DNA of 64,000 nucleotides from Psychrobacter immobilis (GTDB lineage Bacteria; Pseudomonadota; Gammaproteobacteria; Pseudomonadales; Moraxellaceae), in contig NZ_CAJHAD010000004.1 in the NCBI RefSeq assembly GCF_904846285.1, positions 1-64,000 on the forward strand. The letters run 5' to 3'. Under the pieces are notes generated by a model, which worked only from the letters and a program-made list of their open reading frames with translations, made no database searches and was not told the DNA's origin. Of this stretch, positions 1-10,042 are shown piece by piece. The first letter of the stretch is position 1, and each line of letters begins with the position of its first letter. The position numbers were made by a program, and so were the translations under genes.

Positions 1-99
1 TGATCACTTGAGCTCGGAAGTCTGCTGAATAGGTCATATATTCTTATACCATTTCGCTTGTTTTAAAACAATTGTATCTTATTTATAAAAGACTGACTA

Positions 100-105
100 T
101 ATAAT
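100..105 (+). promoter_or_regulatory. Candidate -10 box for the first gene
   Basis: A perfect TATAAT lies about 50 bases before the ATG at 154. No good -35 hexamer sits at 16-18 bases; TTGTAT at 72-77 is too far upstream. The assignment is by motif only. Confidence 0.35.
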
Positions 106-153
106 CAGAAGTCTTCAACTCAATCAACTATAGTATTAAACCATTGATATCTT

Positions 154-927
154 ATGAAAGACAAAATCTTATTTATCTTATCTGTTCTTGTTGCCTTTTT
201 ATTTGGTGTTTTAAGCACCTATTTGTTTATGACCAAACAGCAAATGGATCGGGTTATGCAGACGAAACAGCAAACCCCTATAGACACAAATAATCAAAAT
301 GGCTCTAATCAAGCAAGTAATACTTTAGTGAAGTTAGAGAGTTACGCAAATAATATAGGCGCAGGGAAATTATCAGCTGATCCAAACACAAAGGTATCAT
401 CTCCCTCTACTAATGATTACTCACAGCAGCAAGCTATAAATATCGTTAATGATATGCCGGATTACGTCCTAGGTCAGTACGTTGATAAATTTATGGCAAA
501 AGGCTCCAGTGATGTTATCTCAGATAAAAGACGGTTTGCCCAGCGAGCTGTCGAAGAACTATATAAATCAAATGACAATCAACCATTAGTAGGCAATGTG
601 AAATTATCTTTAAGTCCAGTAATGCCGCCAAACTCTTTAGATACTTCAACCCTGAATAAAGATACTAAGCTATTTGCGCATTTGGACACAGATGGTAAAG
701 TCTCTGCTAGCCCTTTTGTATTTGTAAAATGGGTTAACAATCAAACAGGGCAAGTGTTGTTATTTGAGAAAAAGAATATTGTCGCTTACAGTAATCAGAA
801 TTGGGTAAGTTTTAAACCATATGATGGCTGGACTCCGGGAAGCTATGATATTCGTTTTTATCAATTTACCTCAGAGCTTCAGCCAGTCGCTCAATTGACT
901 TATAGTATTTACGCCGTAATTGAGTAA
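154..927 (+). CDS. Membrane-anchored protein of unknown function
   Basis: I do not recognise this 257-residue protein. Residues 5-25 form one hydrophobic segment after a short Lys/Asp-containing start, so it is probably an inner-membrane anchor or uncleaved signal. Residues 30-95 are a Gln/Asn/Ser/Thr-rich linker. The remainder (about 100-257) looks globular and ends in a beta-rich stretch with several aromatic residues (WVNNQTG, WVSFKPYDGW, YDIRFYQF). The topology suggests a periplasmic domain tethered to the inner membrane. The gene is convergent with mnmA, with only 10 bases between the two stop codons and no separate terminator. The ATG has only a weak ribosome binding site. No catalytic motif is visible. 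Confidence 0.75.
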   Translation: MKDKILFILSVLVAFLFGVLSTYLFMTKQQMDRVMQTKQQTPIDTNNQNGSNQASNTLVKLESYANNIGAGKLSADPNTKVSSPSTNDYSQQQAINIVNDMPDYVLGQYVDKFMAKGSSDVISDKRRFAQRAVEELYKSNDNQPLVGNVKLSLSPVMPPNSLDTSTLNKDTKLFAHLDTDGKVSASPFVFVKWVNNQTGQVLLFEKKNIVAYSNQNWVSFKPYDGWTPGSYDIRFYQFTSELQPVAQLTYSIYAVIE

Positions 928-937
928 GACCTGAAAA

Positions 938-2164
938 TTAAAACCCGCAAGGCGCATCAATAGAGGCAATCACACCGCCACCCAGACAAACCTCATCGAT
1001 ATAGAATACTGCTGATTGCCCAGGTGTGACTGCACGCTGCGGCTCATCGAATAGTACACGGACTTCACTGCCGTCATCACTTAGCGCGTAAACACGGCAG
1101 GCCTGATCAGGCTGACGATAGCGCGATTTTGCCATACAGCGTAAGCCATCTTGGCCAAAAATATCAGCAGGCGGTAAGCCATCGACCCAGTCAAGCTTAT
1201 AAGCTTGTAGTTCATTACTTAGCATCATCGGATGCTCATGACCTTGACCGACGATTAAACGGTTCTTGTCCAAATCTTTTGCCAGTACAAACCAAGGCTC
1301 TTCAGGACGGTCTTTGACCCCGCCAATACCGATGCCGCCGCGCTGACCTAGGGTGTAATACATTAAGCCATCATGCTGACCTATCACATGACCATCGTCG
1401 GTGATGATATCGCCTTTTTGTGCTGGCAAGTACTGCTGTAAGAAGTCTTTAAAGCGACGCTCACCAATAAAGCAAATGCCGGTTGAGTCTTTTTTGTTGG
1501 CGGTAATTAGGTCATGTTCTTCAGCGATTTGGCGCACCACTGGTTTTTCAAGCTCGCCAACTGGAAATAAGGTCTTAGCAATTTTATCGCCACCGACCGC
1601 ATGTAAGAAGTAACTTTGGTCCTTATTGTTATCCAGTCCGCACAATAGCTGGGCGACGGTTTCGCCATTGCTATTTTCATAGTTCATGCTGCGGCGTGTA
1701 TAGTGGCCGGTGGCAATATAGTCAGCACCAAGGGTCAAAGCATAGTCTAAGAAGGCTTTAAACTTGATTTCTTTGTTGCATAAAATATCTGGATTTGGGG
1801 TGCGTCCGGCTTTATATTCGGCTAAGAAATGCTCAAAAACCCTATCCCAGTATTCCATCGCAAAGTTGGCGGTATGCAGCTTGATACCGATTTTGTCACA
1901 CACCGCTTGCGCGTCTGCTAAATCATCCATCGCCGTACAGTATTCGGTGCCGTCATCTTCTTCCCAGTTCTTCATAAACAGACCTTCCACTTTGAAGCCT
2001 GCTTGCTGGAGCAAAACAGCAGAGACGGAAGAGTCAACGCCGCCCGACATCCCGACAATCACGTGCTTGCTGCTAGGATTGTCAATATCGGCAAGCGTCA
2101 AAGGACGATGGACGCTAAAAGAGTCTGAAACGGGTAGGCTTGAGGTGTTTGGCGTGGCTGACAT
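938..2164 (-). CDS. mnmA: tRNA-specific 2-thiouridylase MnmA
   Basis: MnmA puts sulfur on C2 of the wobble uridine (U34) of tRNA-Lys, -Glu and -Gln, using ATP to adenylate the base and a persulfide passed on by the Tus relay. The PP-loop SGGVDSS is at residues 40-46. The two catalytic cysteines are Cys129 (in DILCNKE) and Cys231 (in TGICFIGE), and the DQSYFL and GHYTRR motifs are present. I chose the ATG at 2164 (408 residues); a longer frame runs to a TTG at 2179 without a better ribosome binding site. Even so, about 30 residues precede the PP-loop strand, more than in E. coli MnmA. Its sulfur donors tusDCB and tusE lie about 30 kb away in this window. Confidence 0.95.
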   Translation of the reverse strand: MSATPNTSSLPVSDSFSVHRPLTLADIDNPSSKHVIVGMSGGVDSSVSAVLLQQAGFKVEGLFMKNWEEDDGTEYCTAMDDLADAQAVCDKIGIKLHTANFAMEYWDRVFEHFLAEYKAGRTPNPDILCNKEIKFKAFLDYALTLGADYIATGHYTRRSMNYENSNGETVAQLLCGLDNNKDQSYFLHAVGGDKIAKTLFPVGELEKPVVRQIAEEHDLITANKKDSTGICFIGERRFKDFLQQYLPAQKGDIITDDGHVIGQHDGLMYYTLGQRGGIGIGGVKDRPEEPWFVLAKDLDKNRLIVGQGHEHPMMLSNELQAYKLDWVDGLPPADIFGQDGLRCMAKSRYRQPDQACRVYALSDDGSEVRVLFDEPQRAVTPGQSAVFYIDEVCLGGGVIASIDAPCGF

Positions 2165-2226
2165 AAAATTGCTCAACAATTTATACGTTATCCAAAATTG
2201 GAAATGACGCTATTCATTAATAAAAC

Positions 2227-2249
2227 GACTAAGAGTGATAGACTTAGTC
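2227..2249. other. Small dyad between mnmA and ispF
   Basis: GACTAAG (2227-2233) and CTTAGTC (2243-2249) form a perfect 7-bp inverted repeat with a 9-base centre in the divergent mnmA/ispF region. It could be an operator or a chance hairpin; there is no T-run. Confidence 0.25.
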
Positions 2250-2301
2250 AGCGGATAAGGTCATCTCGTTTTTTGGACTGGGTATTTTGGTCTAAGTATT
2301 G

Positions 2302-2310
2302 TGATAAAAT
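2302..2310 (+). promoter_or_regulatory. Extended -10 promoter candidate for ispF
   Basis: TGATAAAAT fits the extended -10 form TGnTAnAAT and lies about 130 bases before ispF. No convincing -35 is visible, as is usual for extended -10 promoters. Confidence 0.35.
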
Positions 2311-2441
2311 AAGCGTCATATTATAACAGTTAATTGAAAGCGGTGGCGACCTATGCGCGCCTACTGTGAGTAAAAGCGCTTGAGAAATTTAGATAGTGAT
2401 TCTAAATTATTTTAATCACCCCTAATTCACTTGGAATAATA

Positions 2442-2993
2442 ATGATAAGAATTGGTCAAGGTATTGATGTTCATGCTTTTCATAATAATGGTCAGCAGCA
2501 GCAATATGTCATACTGGCAGGTGTGCCGATAGAGCATACGCATAGTTTGCTTGCGCATTCTGATGGGGATGTAGTACTGCATGCGCTTGCTGACGCCCTG
2601 CTTGGCGCATTGGCACTTGGTGATATTGGGCAGCATTTTCCAGATACTGATGCGGCGCACGCCGGTTTGGATTCGCGCGTCCTACTCCGTTATGTGTATG
2701 GTAAAGTCCAAGCAGCCGGCTATACTTTAGGCAATGCCGATATTACCGTCATGTGTGAGCGCCCAAAATTGGCACCCTATAATCAAGCGATGCGCGAAAA
2801 TATCGCCAGTGACTTGCAAACCGATGTGAGTAATGTCAGCATTAAAGCCACAACGACTGAAAAACTGGGCTTTACTGGTCGGCAAGAGGGCATCATGGCC
2901 AATGCCGTGGTATTATTGGTGCCGAATATGAATCTGGCTAGCGACAACATGGCTAGCGATAATGTTTCTGATGTTAATACGCCTGACGTTTAA
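2442..2993 (+). CDS. ispF: 2-C-methyl-D-erythritol 2,4-cyclodiphosphate synthase IspF
   Basis: IspF closes the cyclodiphosphate ring in the MEP route to isoprenoids, releasing CMP; it works as a cytosolic trimer with a zinc ion. Zinc ligands by family comparison are Asp9 and His11 (GIDVHAF) and His47 (DGDVVLHA). The [14 protein letters not shown] signature is at about 134-147. The protein is 183 residues, roughly 25 longer than usual: after residue 160 there is a hydrophilic tail with a repeated ASDN unit that the family lacks. The start ATG follows a weak TTGGAA. It is divergent from mnmA. The usual partner ispD is not in the window. Confidence 0.95.
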   Translation: MIRIGQGIDVHAFHNNGQQQQYVILAGVPIEHTHSLLAHSDGDVVLHALADALLGALALGDIGQHFPDTDAAHAGLDSRVLLRYVYGKVQAAGYTLGNADITVMCERPKLAPYNQAMRENIASDLQTDVSNVSIKATTTEKLGFTGRQEGIMANAVVLLVPNMNLASDNMASDNVSDVNTPDV

Positions 2994-3125
2994 TCCCTAA
3001 TAGCAAGCGATTAGATGATGGTTGCAATATAACGGCAATTGCCCCATGTAGCAGCCACATGCCAAATTTAATGTGACACACCTCTGTTTGATAATAATTT
3101 TTGATTTTAATAAATAGGAGCTTTT

Positions 3126-3476
3126 ATGAGCGAGCAAACCCCAAATACTGCTGCAAACGATGTTGAACAGCTGATTCGTGATCAAATCAAAGACAATAAA
3201 GTCATTCTTTATATGAAAGGCACGCCGCAGTTCCCGCAGTGTGGTTTTTCTGCCAAATCGATTGAGGTTTTGACGCAGATTGGCCGTCCATTTGCCTTTG
3301 TTAATATTTTAGAAAATCCAGAAATCCGTGCAACATTACCAAAGATTGCTAACTGGCCAACCTTTCCACAGTTGTGGATTGATGGCGAGTTGATGGGCGG
3401 TTCAGACATCATTTTACAAATGTACCAATCAGGCGAGCTTAAGCCTTTGGTTGAAGCCAATAGCCCTGCTGCTTAA
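3126..3476 (+). CDS. grxD: Monothiol glutaredoxin (Grx4 type)
   Basis: A 116-residue single-domain monothiol glutaredoxin. The CGFS active site is at residues 39-42, followed by the glutathione-binding features KGTPQFPQ, WPTFPQLWIDGE and GGSDI. Proteins of this type bind a [2Fe-2S] cluster as glutathione-bridged dimers, often with BolA, and pass clusters to target proteins; they are poor reductases. The start is well defined by TAGGAG 6 bases before the ATG. A hairpin with a U-run at 3554-3604 ends the unit, so it appears monocistronic. Confidence 0.95.
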   Translation: MSEQTPNTAANDVEQLIRDQIKDNKVILYMKGTPQFPQCGFSAKSIEVLTQIGRPFAFVNILENPEIRATLPKIANWPTFPQLWIDGELMGGSDIILQMYQSGELKPLVEANSPAA

Positions 3477-3553
3477 TATTTAAGCGCTTTTATTGGGCAG
3501 CTTATATGTCTCAATAAATGGTTTAAAGGATTTTTGAAGTATTGAAGCACAGT

Positions 3554-3604
3554 AAACCCGAATAGCCTTCCTTAATAGATTGGATGGGTTGTTCGGGTTT
3601 TTTT
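3554..3604 (+). terminator. Terminator after grxD
   Basis: AAACCCGAA (3554-3562) pairs with TTCGGGTTT (3592-3600) and runs into a T-tract of seven or more bases. The loop is long (29 bases). Confidence 0.75.
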
Positions 3605-3687
3605 GTCTATGCAATTCATTGTTTTTATAGCTTTTAGCCCCATATAGTGTCCAAGATAAATATATTTTGCATAAAGGAGAGGGTTAT

Positions 3688-4221
3688 ATGAATAATCAAT
3701 TACCAAACACGGAATTAACGGAGCAACAAGAAGCAACTGAAAAAGCAGCCATTGAAAAACGCCGCGAGCATTTAAAAAACGAATCAACCCGTTTGATTGA
3801 TATGGCAGACAATGAGCCAAATTCTGCCCTTAAATGTATTCATCATTTAAGCGTGGCAGGCGGTGCAACCGAGGCGACTTATATTGCTATTGAGCAGCGT
3901 ATCTTCGCTGATCAAGATGCTGCCGGTGCCTATCATCTAGCATTATTGGCGCAAAATACCCCAGATTTACCCATCGATGCGCGTCAACTTATCGAGCTTG
4001 TGGTCAATAAAGGTGATAACGCTCAGCGTTTGGCCTTGTTAAAAAACTTGCCATTACCGCCAGTTGAGATGATTAAAGAGCAAATCTTGGCTAGCGATGA
4101 TGGTGATGCTATTGGGCAAATGAATGCCTATTTGCAGATTAACCCAGAAGGTTATGGCAGCCACCATATGCTGGCAAGTGGGCAGTCCGACCGTATTGTA
4201 CCGCTCAGTCCGGGTAAATAA
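3688..4221 (+). CDS. Hypothetical protein, helical N-terminus
   Basis: Function not recognised. The open frame extends up to a TTG at 3667, but a strong AAGGAGAGGG lies just before the ATG at 3688, giving 177 residues. The first 45 residues are charged and probably helical (QQEATEKAAIEKRREHLKNE). The middle is rich in Ala, Leu and Asp, with short helix-like blocks resembling a small alpha-helical repeat fold. There is no signal peptide or membrane segment, so it is probably cytosolic. It sits between grxD and mnmG and has its own strong ribosome binding site. No terminator follows, so read-through into mnmG is possible. Confidence 0.75.
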   Translation: MNNQLPNTELTEQQEATEKAAIEKRREHLKNESTRLIDMADNEPNSALKCIHHLSVAGGATEATYIAIEQRIFADQDAAGAYHLALLAQNTPDLPIDARQLIELVVNKGDNAQRLALLKNLPLPPVEMIKEQILASDDGDAIGQMNAYLQINPEGYGSHHMLASGQSDRIVPLSPGK

Positions 4222-4328
4222 ATCCCACCTAGGCTCATCAAGCTTCTATTGATGCACCTTGATAGTTAATTGGAATAATAATTAATTTGAATAGTTTTTC
4301 GTATAACGTTTTTTCAGCGGTAAAAAAT

Positions 4329-4337
4329 TGTTATAAT
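4329..4337 (+). promoter_or_regulatory. Extended -10 promoter candidate for mnmG
   Basis: TGTTATAAT (TGn plus a perfect TATAAT) is at 4329-4337, about 140 bases before mnmG. The -35 region is T-rich and poor. Confidence 0.45.
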
Positions 4338-4479
4338 TACCGGCTATCTAACCTATCTTTAATGGCTCATCTGAGTCGTTATCTCTTTTTAAATTCGACT
4401 GACGTCTATTTATCGGCAGCCATGCTATTTGAACATAGCCTCTGGCTCACGGTTGCGTTAAAAGTCAAGTGAGGCATAC

Positions 4480-6378
4480 ATGCAATACCCAAAAACTTAC
4501 GACGTGGTAGTGATCGGTGGCGGTCATGCTGGCACAGAAGCTGCTTTGGCGGCCGCACGTATGGGTGCGCAAACTTTACTTTTGACGCATAACATTGAGA
4601 CACTAGGACAGATGAGCTGTAACCCTGCGATTGGTGGTATCGGTAAGTCGCATTTGGTGCGTGAAATTGATGCGCTTGGTGGCGCTATGGCATTGGCGAC
4701 GGACAAATCCGGTATCCAGTTTCGCGTGTTAAATAGCCGTAAAGGTGCTGCTGTTCGTGCCACGCGCGCACAAGCAGATCGTATTCTTTATAAAGCCGCT
4801 ATTCGCCATACGCTTGAGAATCAGCCAAATCTTGATATATTCCAACAAGCAGCTGACGATATCTTGGTCGAAAACGGTCGTGCAACGGCAGTTGTGACCG
4901 CAACGGGTATTATCTTTAATACTCAAACCGTGGTACTCACCTCAGGTACGTTTTTAGGCGGGGTTATTCATATCGGTCTTGAGAATTCAAAAGGTGGACG
5001 TGCAGGCGATCAGCCTTCTATCAAACTTGCTGACCGTTTACGTGAATTGAAATTACCCGTTGGTCGCTTAAAAACAGGGACACCAGCACGTATCGATGCG
5101 CGTAGCGTTGACTTTAGCGTGATGACGGTACAGCCAGGCGACACACCTTTGCCGGTGATGAGCTATATGGGCGATGTCTCCATGCACCCTGAACAGGTTA
5201 ATTGCTATATCACTCATACCAATGCGCGTACCCACGATATTATTCGTGAAAATCTAGACCGCTCACCGATGTTCTCTGGAAAAATCGAAGGGGTAGGTCC
5301 GCGTTATTGTCCGTCTATTGAAGATAAGATTCATCGCTTTGCCGATAAAGACAGCCATCAAATTTTTATTGAGCCAGAAGGTTTGACCACGCATGAGCTA
5401 TATCCAAATGGTATCTCAACCAGCTTGCCGTTTGATGTGCAATTAGACTTTATCCATAGTATGAAAGGCTTAGAAAATGCGCATATTACACGCCCAGGTT
5501 ATGCGATTGAATATGATTATTTCGATCCACAAAATCTAAAACCAACGCTTGAAACCAAATCGATTGAGCGCCTGTACTTTGCTGGTCAAATCAATGGTAC
5601 GACCGGTTACGAAGAAGCGGGCGTGCAAGGTCTATTAGCCGGTACCAATGCCGCACTGGTCACCTGTGAAAACAGTGAGTTTGATGTTTGGACACCGCGC
5701 CGTGATGAAGCGTATCTTGGCGTGCTTGTCGATGATTTGATTACGCATGGTACCACTGAGCCATACCGTATGTTTACCAGTCGTGCAGAGTATCGCTTAC
5801 TGTTGCGTGAAGACAATGCTGATCAGCGCTTAACCGAAACTGGTCGTAAGCTTGGACTAGTAGATGATGTGCGTTGGCAGGCGTATGAAGAAAAAATGGA
5901 AGCCATTGCTTCAGAAACCGCACGTCTTAAAGATATTTGGGCAACCCCTGCTAATGCTTTAGGTCAGCAAGTAACCGAGCAGACAGGAGAGGTGCTGTCT
6001 AAAGAATCCACTGCTTATGACTTATTGAAACGCCCACAAATACATTTTAATGATATCGCTGCTATTACAGGTTCGGAAGTTGATAACCAAGTTGGCGAGC
6101 AAATAGAGATATCGGTTAAATATGCCGGCTATATTGATCGTCAGCAAGAAGATATCGACCAGATGAAGCGTTTAGAAAATACAGCCCTACCAATGGATTT
6201 TGATTATAGCGTGGTGTCAGGATTGTCCAATGAGATTGTACAAAAGATGGCGCAAATTCGTCCAGCAACTTTAGCACAAGCGGGACGTATTAGCGGTGTG
6301 ACACCTGCCGCTATTCAGTTACTAGCGATGACCGTTAAAAAACAGAAAAAAGCACAAGCGGCACTGAATGCGTCGTAG
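4480..6378 (+). CDS. mnmG: tRNA U34 carboxymethylaminomethyl synthase subunit MnmG (GidA)
   Basis: MnmG works with MnmE to build the cmnm5 or nm5 group on C5 of wobble uridine, using FAD, NADH and methylene-tetrahydrofolate. The FAD dinucleotide-binding motif [14 protein letters not shown] begins at residue 8. GidA signatures include [11 protein letters not shown] near 160, the GGRAGDQPS stretch, [17 protein letters not shown] around 440, and the C-terminal helical domain ending in [20 protein letters not shown]. The length of 632 residues is normal. The start ATG follows a modest GTGAGG. mnmE is not in the window. Together with MnmA, it gives the window both branches of U34 modification. Confidence 0.97.
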   Translation: MQYPKTYDVVVIGGGHAGTEAALAAARMGAQTLLLTHNIETLGQMSCNPAIGGIGKSHLVREIDALGGAMALATDKSGIQFRVLNSRKGAAVRATRAQADRILYKAAIRHTLENQPNLDIFQQAADDILVENGRATAVVTATGIIFNTQTVVLTSGTFLGGVIHIGLENSKGGRAGDQPSIKLADRLRELKLPVGRLKTGTPARIDARSVDFSVMTVQPGDTPLPVMSYMGDVSMHPEQVNCYITHTNARTHDIIRENLDRSPMFSGKIEGVGPRYCPSIEDKIHRFADKDSHQIFIEPEGLTTHELYPNGISTSLPFDVQLDFIHSMKGLENAHITRPGYAIEYDYFDPQNLKPTLETKSIERLYFAGQINGTTGYEEAGVQGLLAGTNAALVTCENSEFDVWTPRRDEAYLGVLVDDLITHGTTEPYRMFTSRAEYRLLLREDNADQRLTETGRKLGLVDDVRWQAYEEKMEAIASETARLKDIWATPANALGQQVTEQTGEVLSKESTAYDLLKRPQIHFNDIAAITGSEVDNQVGEQIEISVKYAGYIDRQQEDIDQMKRLENTALPMDFDYSVVSGLSNEIVQKMAQIRPATLAQAGRISGVTPAAIQLLAMTVKKQKKAQAALNAS

Positions 6379-6455
6379 CAATAGCTTAAAAGACAAAAGC
6401 TCAAAACTAAAAAACCAACCTATCAAAAAGTGTTAGCTCAAAGCCTAAAAAATAT

Positions 6456-6494
6456 AAAAAAGCCCATAATGAGAAATCGTTATGGGCTTTTTTT
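6456..6494. terminator. Symmetrical terminator after mnmG
   Basis: A-rich left arm ending AGCCCATAA (6461-6469) pairs with TTATGGGCT (6480-6488), followed by a seven-T run. A-tracts on the left make it potentially bidirectional. Confidence 0.8.
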
Positions 6495-6654
6495 GTCAAA
6501 ATATCGCCGTTATGAAAAGAAAGTCGCATACCAGCTTGTCTTGCTTGCCGTTTTATCTCTATACTTATATGACGAATCATCCTACTTATCATTTATTAAT
6601 TTATCTCGCTGTTGTCTATAGTATGGTGGGCTTGTCACCGAATTGAGCTTGTTT

Positions 6655-7614
6655 ATGACCGCTGCTATTATTTTTGCCATCACCATTGTATTGCCCAACC
6701 TTTTTTTGATGGGGTTGGGTTTTTTAATGCAAAGGCGCGGTGAGGCGAGTCAAGCTTTTATCGATCAAGCATCCAGCTTTGTCTTCAATTACTGCTTGCC
6801 TTGCTTGTTGTTTTTTAGCGTCGTTGATAGTGAGGTCGATTATGCGAAGCAAATGATTTTAATCATGGCTGGTATCCTTGTAACCTTTATTTTATTTATT
6901 GGGGCAGAGGTTTATGCTAAGTTTTTTATCCCTAAGCCTGCCGACCAAGGCGTGTTTGTACAAGGTATCTTTCGTAGTAATATGGCGATTATCGGGCTGG
7001 CAACAGTTGCCAATGCCTACGGAGAGCAGGGCTTAAGTATTGGCGCCGTCTATATGGGTGTGGTGACGATATTATTTAATATCTTAGCAGTTATTACGCT
7101 GAGTCGTGTGTCCAAAAGCGCAGACGATACGTGGGTCAGTCGCAGCATAATGGTTGTCAAAAAACTGTTTACTAATCCATTGATTATCGCCTTATTAGCG
7201 GCATTTGCTTATAAATCGTTACCGCTACCGCCTATTACGGGCGTGATTCATACGACTGGCGATTTGCTGGCAGCGGTGGCATTACCGTTAGCGCTGATTT
7301 GCGCTGGTGCGAGTATTGATCTAAAGTCGATGTTGCATCCGTCTGGGTTGTCCATGCAGGCCAGCATTGGACGTATTGTCATTGCCCCTTTTGTAGCGAT
7401 AGCCGTTGGGTTAAGTTTTGGCTTATCGGGCATGCATATGGGCGTGCTGTTTTTAATGGCGGCATCACCAACTGCGGCTGCCAGTTATGTGATGGCAAAG
7501 GCCATGGGTGGTAATGATATATTGGCTGCTAATATTTTAGCATTTACAACCGTGGTAGGAATGTTTGGCATGGCGATTGGCGCGGCAATACTACGTGTGT
7601 TAGGGTGGATATAG
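6655..7614 (+). CDS. AEC-family (auxin efflux carrier-like) transporter
   Basis: An integral membrane protein of 319 residues (a TTG at 6643 would add four). About ten hydrophobic segments are arranged in two halves, and the sequence has features of the bacterial AEC/MdcF/YfdV group: N-terminal LPNLFLMGLGFLMQRRG, the central NPLIIALLAAFAYKSLPLPPITG, and the C-terminal ALPLALICAGASI and LFLMAASPTAAASYVMAKAMGGN. Family members move organic anions such as malonate or other carboxylates; the substrate here cannot be told from sequence. It precedes an ornithine-cyclodeaminase-like gene by about 90 bases on the same strand, but that gene has its own strong ribosome binding site, so a shared role is only possible. 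Confidence 0.85.
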   Translation: MTAAIIFAITIVLPNLFLMGLGFLMQRRGEASQAFIDQASSFVFNYCLPCLLFFSVVDSEVDYAKQMILIMAGILVTFILFIGAEVYAKFFIPKPADQGVFVQGIFRSNMAIIGLATVANAYGEQGLSIGAVYMGVVTILFNILAVITLSRVSKSADDTWVSRSIMVVKKLFTNPLIIALLAAFAYKSLPLPPITGVIHTTGDLLAAVALPLALICAGASIDLKSMLHPSGLSMQASIGRIVIAPFVAIAVGLSFGLSGMHMGVLFLMAASPTAAASYVMAKAMGGNDILAANILAFTTVVGMFGMAIGAAILRVLGWI

Positions 7615-7706
7615 CGTCAATCATTACGCTTAATCATCCTGTTTAGTCATCGCGTTTAATTATGGATATAAAGTAAATAATAAATTGATAAAAAGGAGCA
7701 TCCAAC

Positions 7707-8726
7707 GTGCAGTTATTAAATCAAGCAGTCGTGACAGAACATCTCAATATGCAAGCGGCTATTGACGCCATTGAAGCGATGTTACATCAGCAAGCGGCAC
7801 ACCCTAAGTGGATTAAAGCGCCTGAGCGTTTAGTTATTGAGACGTTTAGCGAAGATGACAAACACAGCTCAGGCTCGCATCTATCGATGCCCGCTACGAT
7901 TTATGATGGGGAAAAAGAATATACTGCCGTGAAATTGGTGACCATTTGCCCTGATAATCCCAGCCGTGATATGCCAACGACTACCGCCCTTATTACCGTA
8001 TCTGATAATGATACTGGCGCCATATTAGCGATTATGGATGGCATTTATATTACCCAAGTGCGTACCGCAGCATTGTCAGGTATCGCCACCAAATATATGG
8101 CAAAGCCTGATTGTCAAAGCGTGGCAGTGGTCGGCTGCGGCGGCATGGCTTATGAACAATTGCATGCTGTATTAACAGTCCGTCCTGAGATTGGAACGGT
8201 TTACCTATGGAATAGAAGCAGTGAAGGCGCTGAACAATTTAAAACGTGTTTTGAGCGTGATTATAGTCAATGGAACGTTGATATAAGCATTTGCGAAAAT
8301 ATCAATGATGCTATCTGTGATGTGGATATTATCAATGTAGCCACGCGTGCGACGGAAGGTTTATTTGATAGCAATCATATTAAGCCTGAGGTGCATATCA
8401 ATGCGGTAGGAGCATATCAGCCGTCGATGAAAGAGATCAGTAATGAGGTTATCGCAAATAGTAATATGGTGGTGGTTGATGACTTAGCGGGTAGTCGCCA
8501 TGAAGCAGGTGATTTGATTCAAGCGCACGATAGTTCTGATTGCGCATGGACATGGGATGACCTTAGTGGCGATTTACAAGCGCTCGTAACCAAAGAGATA
8601 GTAAAAACAGAGCCTGGTATCACTTTGTTTAAATCAGTCGGCGCGGCAAGCTTTGATGCCGCTGTGGCTCTATATGTGGCGAAACAAGCCAAACAAAAAA
8701 TCTTTGGTACTGCAGTTGATTGGTAA
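7707..8726 (+). CDS. Ornithine cyclodeaminase / mu-crystallin family protein
   Basis: A 339-residue NAD(P)-dependent enzyme of the OCD/mu-crystallin family. The N-terminal half (1-125) forms the dimer and substrate part. A Rossmann nucleotide-binding motif VAVVGCGGMAYEQL lies near residue 143. Typical family blocks are TTALITVSDNDTGAILAIMDG, TQVRTAALSGIATKYMA, and HINAVGAYQPSMKEI. Members include ornithine cyclodeaminase, alanine dehydrogenase, ketimine reductase and siderophore-precursor enzymes; the reaction cannot be fixed from sequence alone. The start is a GTG at 7707, well supported by AAAAAGGAG eight bases upstream. A terminator follows at 8788. Confidence 0.9.
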   Translation: MQLLNQAVVTEHLNMQAAIDAIEAMLHQQAAHPKWIKAPERLVIETFSEDDKHSSGSHLSMPATIYDGEKEYTAVKLVTICPDNPSRDMPTTTALITVSDNDTGAILAIMDGIYITQVRTAALSGIATKYMAKPDCQSVAVVGCGGMAYEQLHAVLTVRPEIGTVYLWNRSSEGAEQFKTCFERDYSQWNVDISICENINDAICDVDIINVATRATEGLFDSNHIKPEVHINAVGAYQPSMKEISNEVIANSNMVVVDDLAGSRHEAGDLIQAHDSSDCAWTWDDLSGDLQALVTKEIVKTEPGITLFKSVGAASFDAAVALYVAKQAKQKIFGTAVDW

Positions 8727-8787
8727 GAATACTGACGGCTTTTAACGCCAATATTTGAATGTTTTTATCCCAACTATTATTACCATT

Positions 8788-8825
8788 AAAAAGCCCCCTT
8801 TTCAAATTAGAGAAGGGGGCTTTTA
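8788..8825. terminator. Bidirectional terminator
   Basis: AAAAGCCCCCTT (8789-8800) pairs with AAGGGGGCTTTT (8813-8824), a perfect 12-bp stem. It serves the OCD-like gene on plus and the 50-residue membrane protein on minus. Confidence 0.85.
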
Positions 8826-8839
8826 ACATCGAATGTCAT

Positions 8840-8992
8840 TTATTTAATGTTATCTTTATTGCGTTTATTTTCAATACGCTGTTTGCGCTTGGGGCTAATA
8901 TGATAAGTAAAATAGCCGGCAACGACCATCACCGCAATAAAGGCCACGATATATAATAATATTGATAAATCGATAAAGGCCGAGGGTTTCAT
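8840..8992 (-). CDS. Small single-pass membrane protein, 50 residues
   Basis: This short gene was found by reading the minus strand between two larger genes. It runs from ATG at 8992 to TAA at 8840. Residues 7-28 are a hydrophobic segment (LSILLYIVAFIAVMVVAGYF); the tail (residues 34-50) is strongly basic and polar (KRKQRIENKRNKDN), predicting one transmembrane helix with a cytoplasmic C-terminus. The stop codon lies 15 bases from a shared bidirectional terminator, which fits a real transcription unit. The ribosome binding site is weak (GAG about 10 bases upstream). It is oriented like the oxidoreductase gene downstream of it in coordinate and could be co-transcribed after it. Function unknown. 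Confidence 0.7.
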   Translation of the reverse strand: MKPSAFIDLSILLYIVAFIAVMVVAGYFTYHISPKRKQRIENKRNKDNIK

Positions 8993-9040
8993 GACCGTAA
9001 TCTCATTAGGGTTTATCAATAATTATGCGAGCATGGCGGT

Positions 9041-10042
9041 CTATTGTAAAGTAAACAAGTTTAGCTCAGGTGTAAGTTCCAGTGAACGCAAACGCGCTGC
9101 CTGATCATAAACATTGGCGGTGACAATCAATTCATCGGGCTGATACTGTGCAAGGAATTTAGCAAGTTTAGGTTTGACGGTTTCGACAGAGCCAATAAAT
9201 GAGACCGATAAAGCGCTGTCTACCATCATTTGCTCGGCAGGGCTCCAGATGCTGTCCATATCGTAAGTTGGCATTGGCATTTGTCCGCGCTCACCGCGAC
9301 GTAGACGTACAAAACTTTGCTGCGCTGATGTAAAGTGATAATGGGCTGTCTCATCATCGTCAGCAAGTAACAGGTTTGCCGCCAGCATCACATAAGGCTT
9401 AGCGAGATGCGCCGATGGTTTAAACTGTTCACGATACGCACTAATTGCTTGTGCCATCATCTGTGGCGCAAAATGCGAGGCAAAAACGTATGGTAGGCCT
9501 AAATGCGCCGCTAAAGTCGCGCCAAAAAGCGATGAGCCCAGTATCCAAATAGGAATGTTAGATTTCGCCCCTGGAAATGATTGCACAGGACTGTCATCGG
9601 TGCCATCACCTAAGAAATACATCAATTCTTGTACATCTTGCGGAAAACGATCGGCGTCTTGCATTTGACGACGCAACGCTTGAAAGGTAGCACCATCTGT
9701 ACCCGGTGCGCGGCCCAGACCCAAATCTACGCGGTCGCCATATAGTGCCTGTAAAGTACCAAATTGCTCAGCGATGACTAACGGCGCATGATTGGGCAAC
9801 ATAACACCACCAGCACCGATGCGTATGCGCTTGGTTTGACTACCGATATGCGATAACAGTACCGAAGTTGCGGCACTAGCAATGCCGGGCATATTATGAT
9901 GCTCGGCCATCCAATAGCGGTTAAAGCCAGATTTTTCTGCTTGCTGAGCAATGGCAACTGTCTGTGCAATGCCTTCAGCGATGGTTTTGCCTTCAGGAAC
10001 GGGTGCTAAGTCTAAAAAAGATAATGGGATTGTGTTGCTCAT
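9041..10042 (-). CDS. LLM-class flavin-dependent oxidoreductase (luciferase-like)
   Basis: A 333-residue member of the bacterial luciferase-like monooxygenase superfamily, closest in style to the YhbW/MsnO8 group. Signature stretches are [18 protein letters not shown] at the start, [17 protein letters not shown] near 42-58, [26 protein letters not shown] and [12 protein letters not shown]. These enzymes bind FMN in a TIM barrel; most of this subgroup have no known substrate. Its ATG at 10042 is the first methionine of the frame. The small membrane protein lies 48 bases beyond its stop on the same strand. Confidence 0.9.
   Translation of the reverse strand: MSNTIPLSFLDLAPVPEGKTIAEGIAQTVAIAQQAEKSGFNRYWMAEHHNMPGIASAATSVLLSHIGSQTKRIRIGAGGVMLPNHAPLVIAEQFGTLQALYGDRVDLGLGRAPGTDGATFQALRRQMQDADRFPQDVQELMYFLGDGTDDSPVQSFPGAKSNIPIWILGSSLFGATLAAHLGLPYVFASHFAPQMMAQAISAYREQFKPSAHLAKPYVMLAANLLLADDDETAHYHFTSAQQSFVRLRRGERGQMPMPTYDMDSIWSPAEQMMVDSALSVSFIGSVETVKPKLAKFLAQYQPDELIVTANVYDQAARLRSLELTPELNLFTLQ

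Noticed and set aside
4287..4472. 61-codon plus-strand frame just before mnmG
   Set aside because: It starts at TTG without a ribosome binding site, overlaps the predicted mnmG promoter, and its composition is not protein-like.
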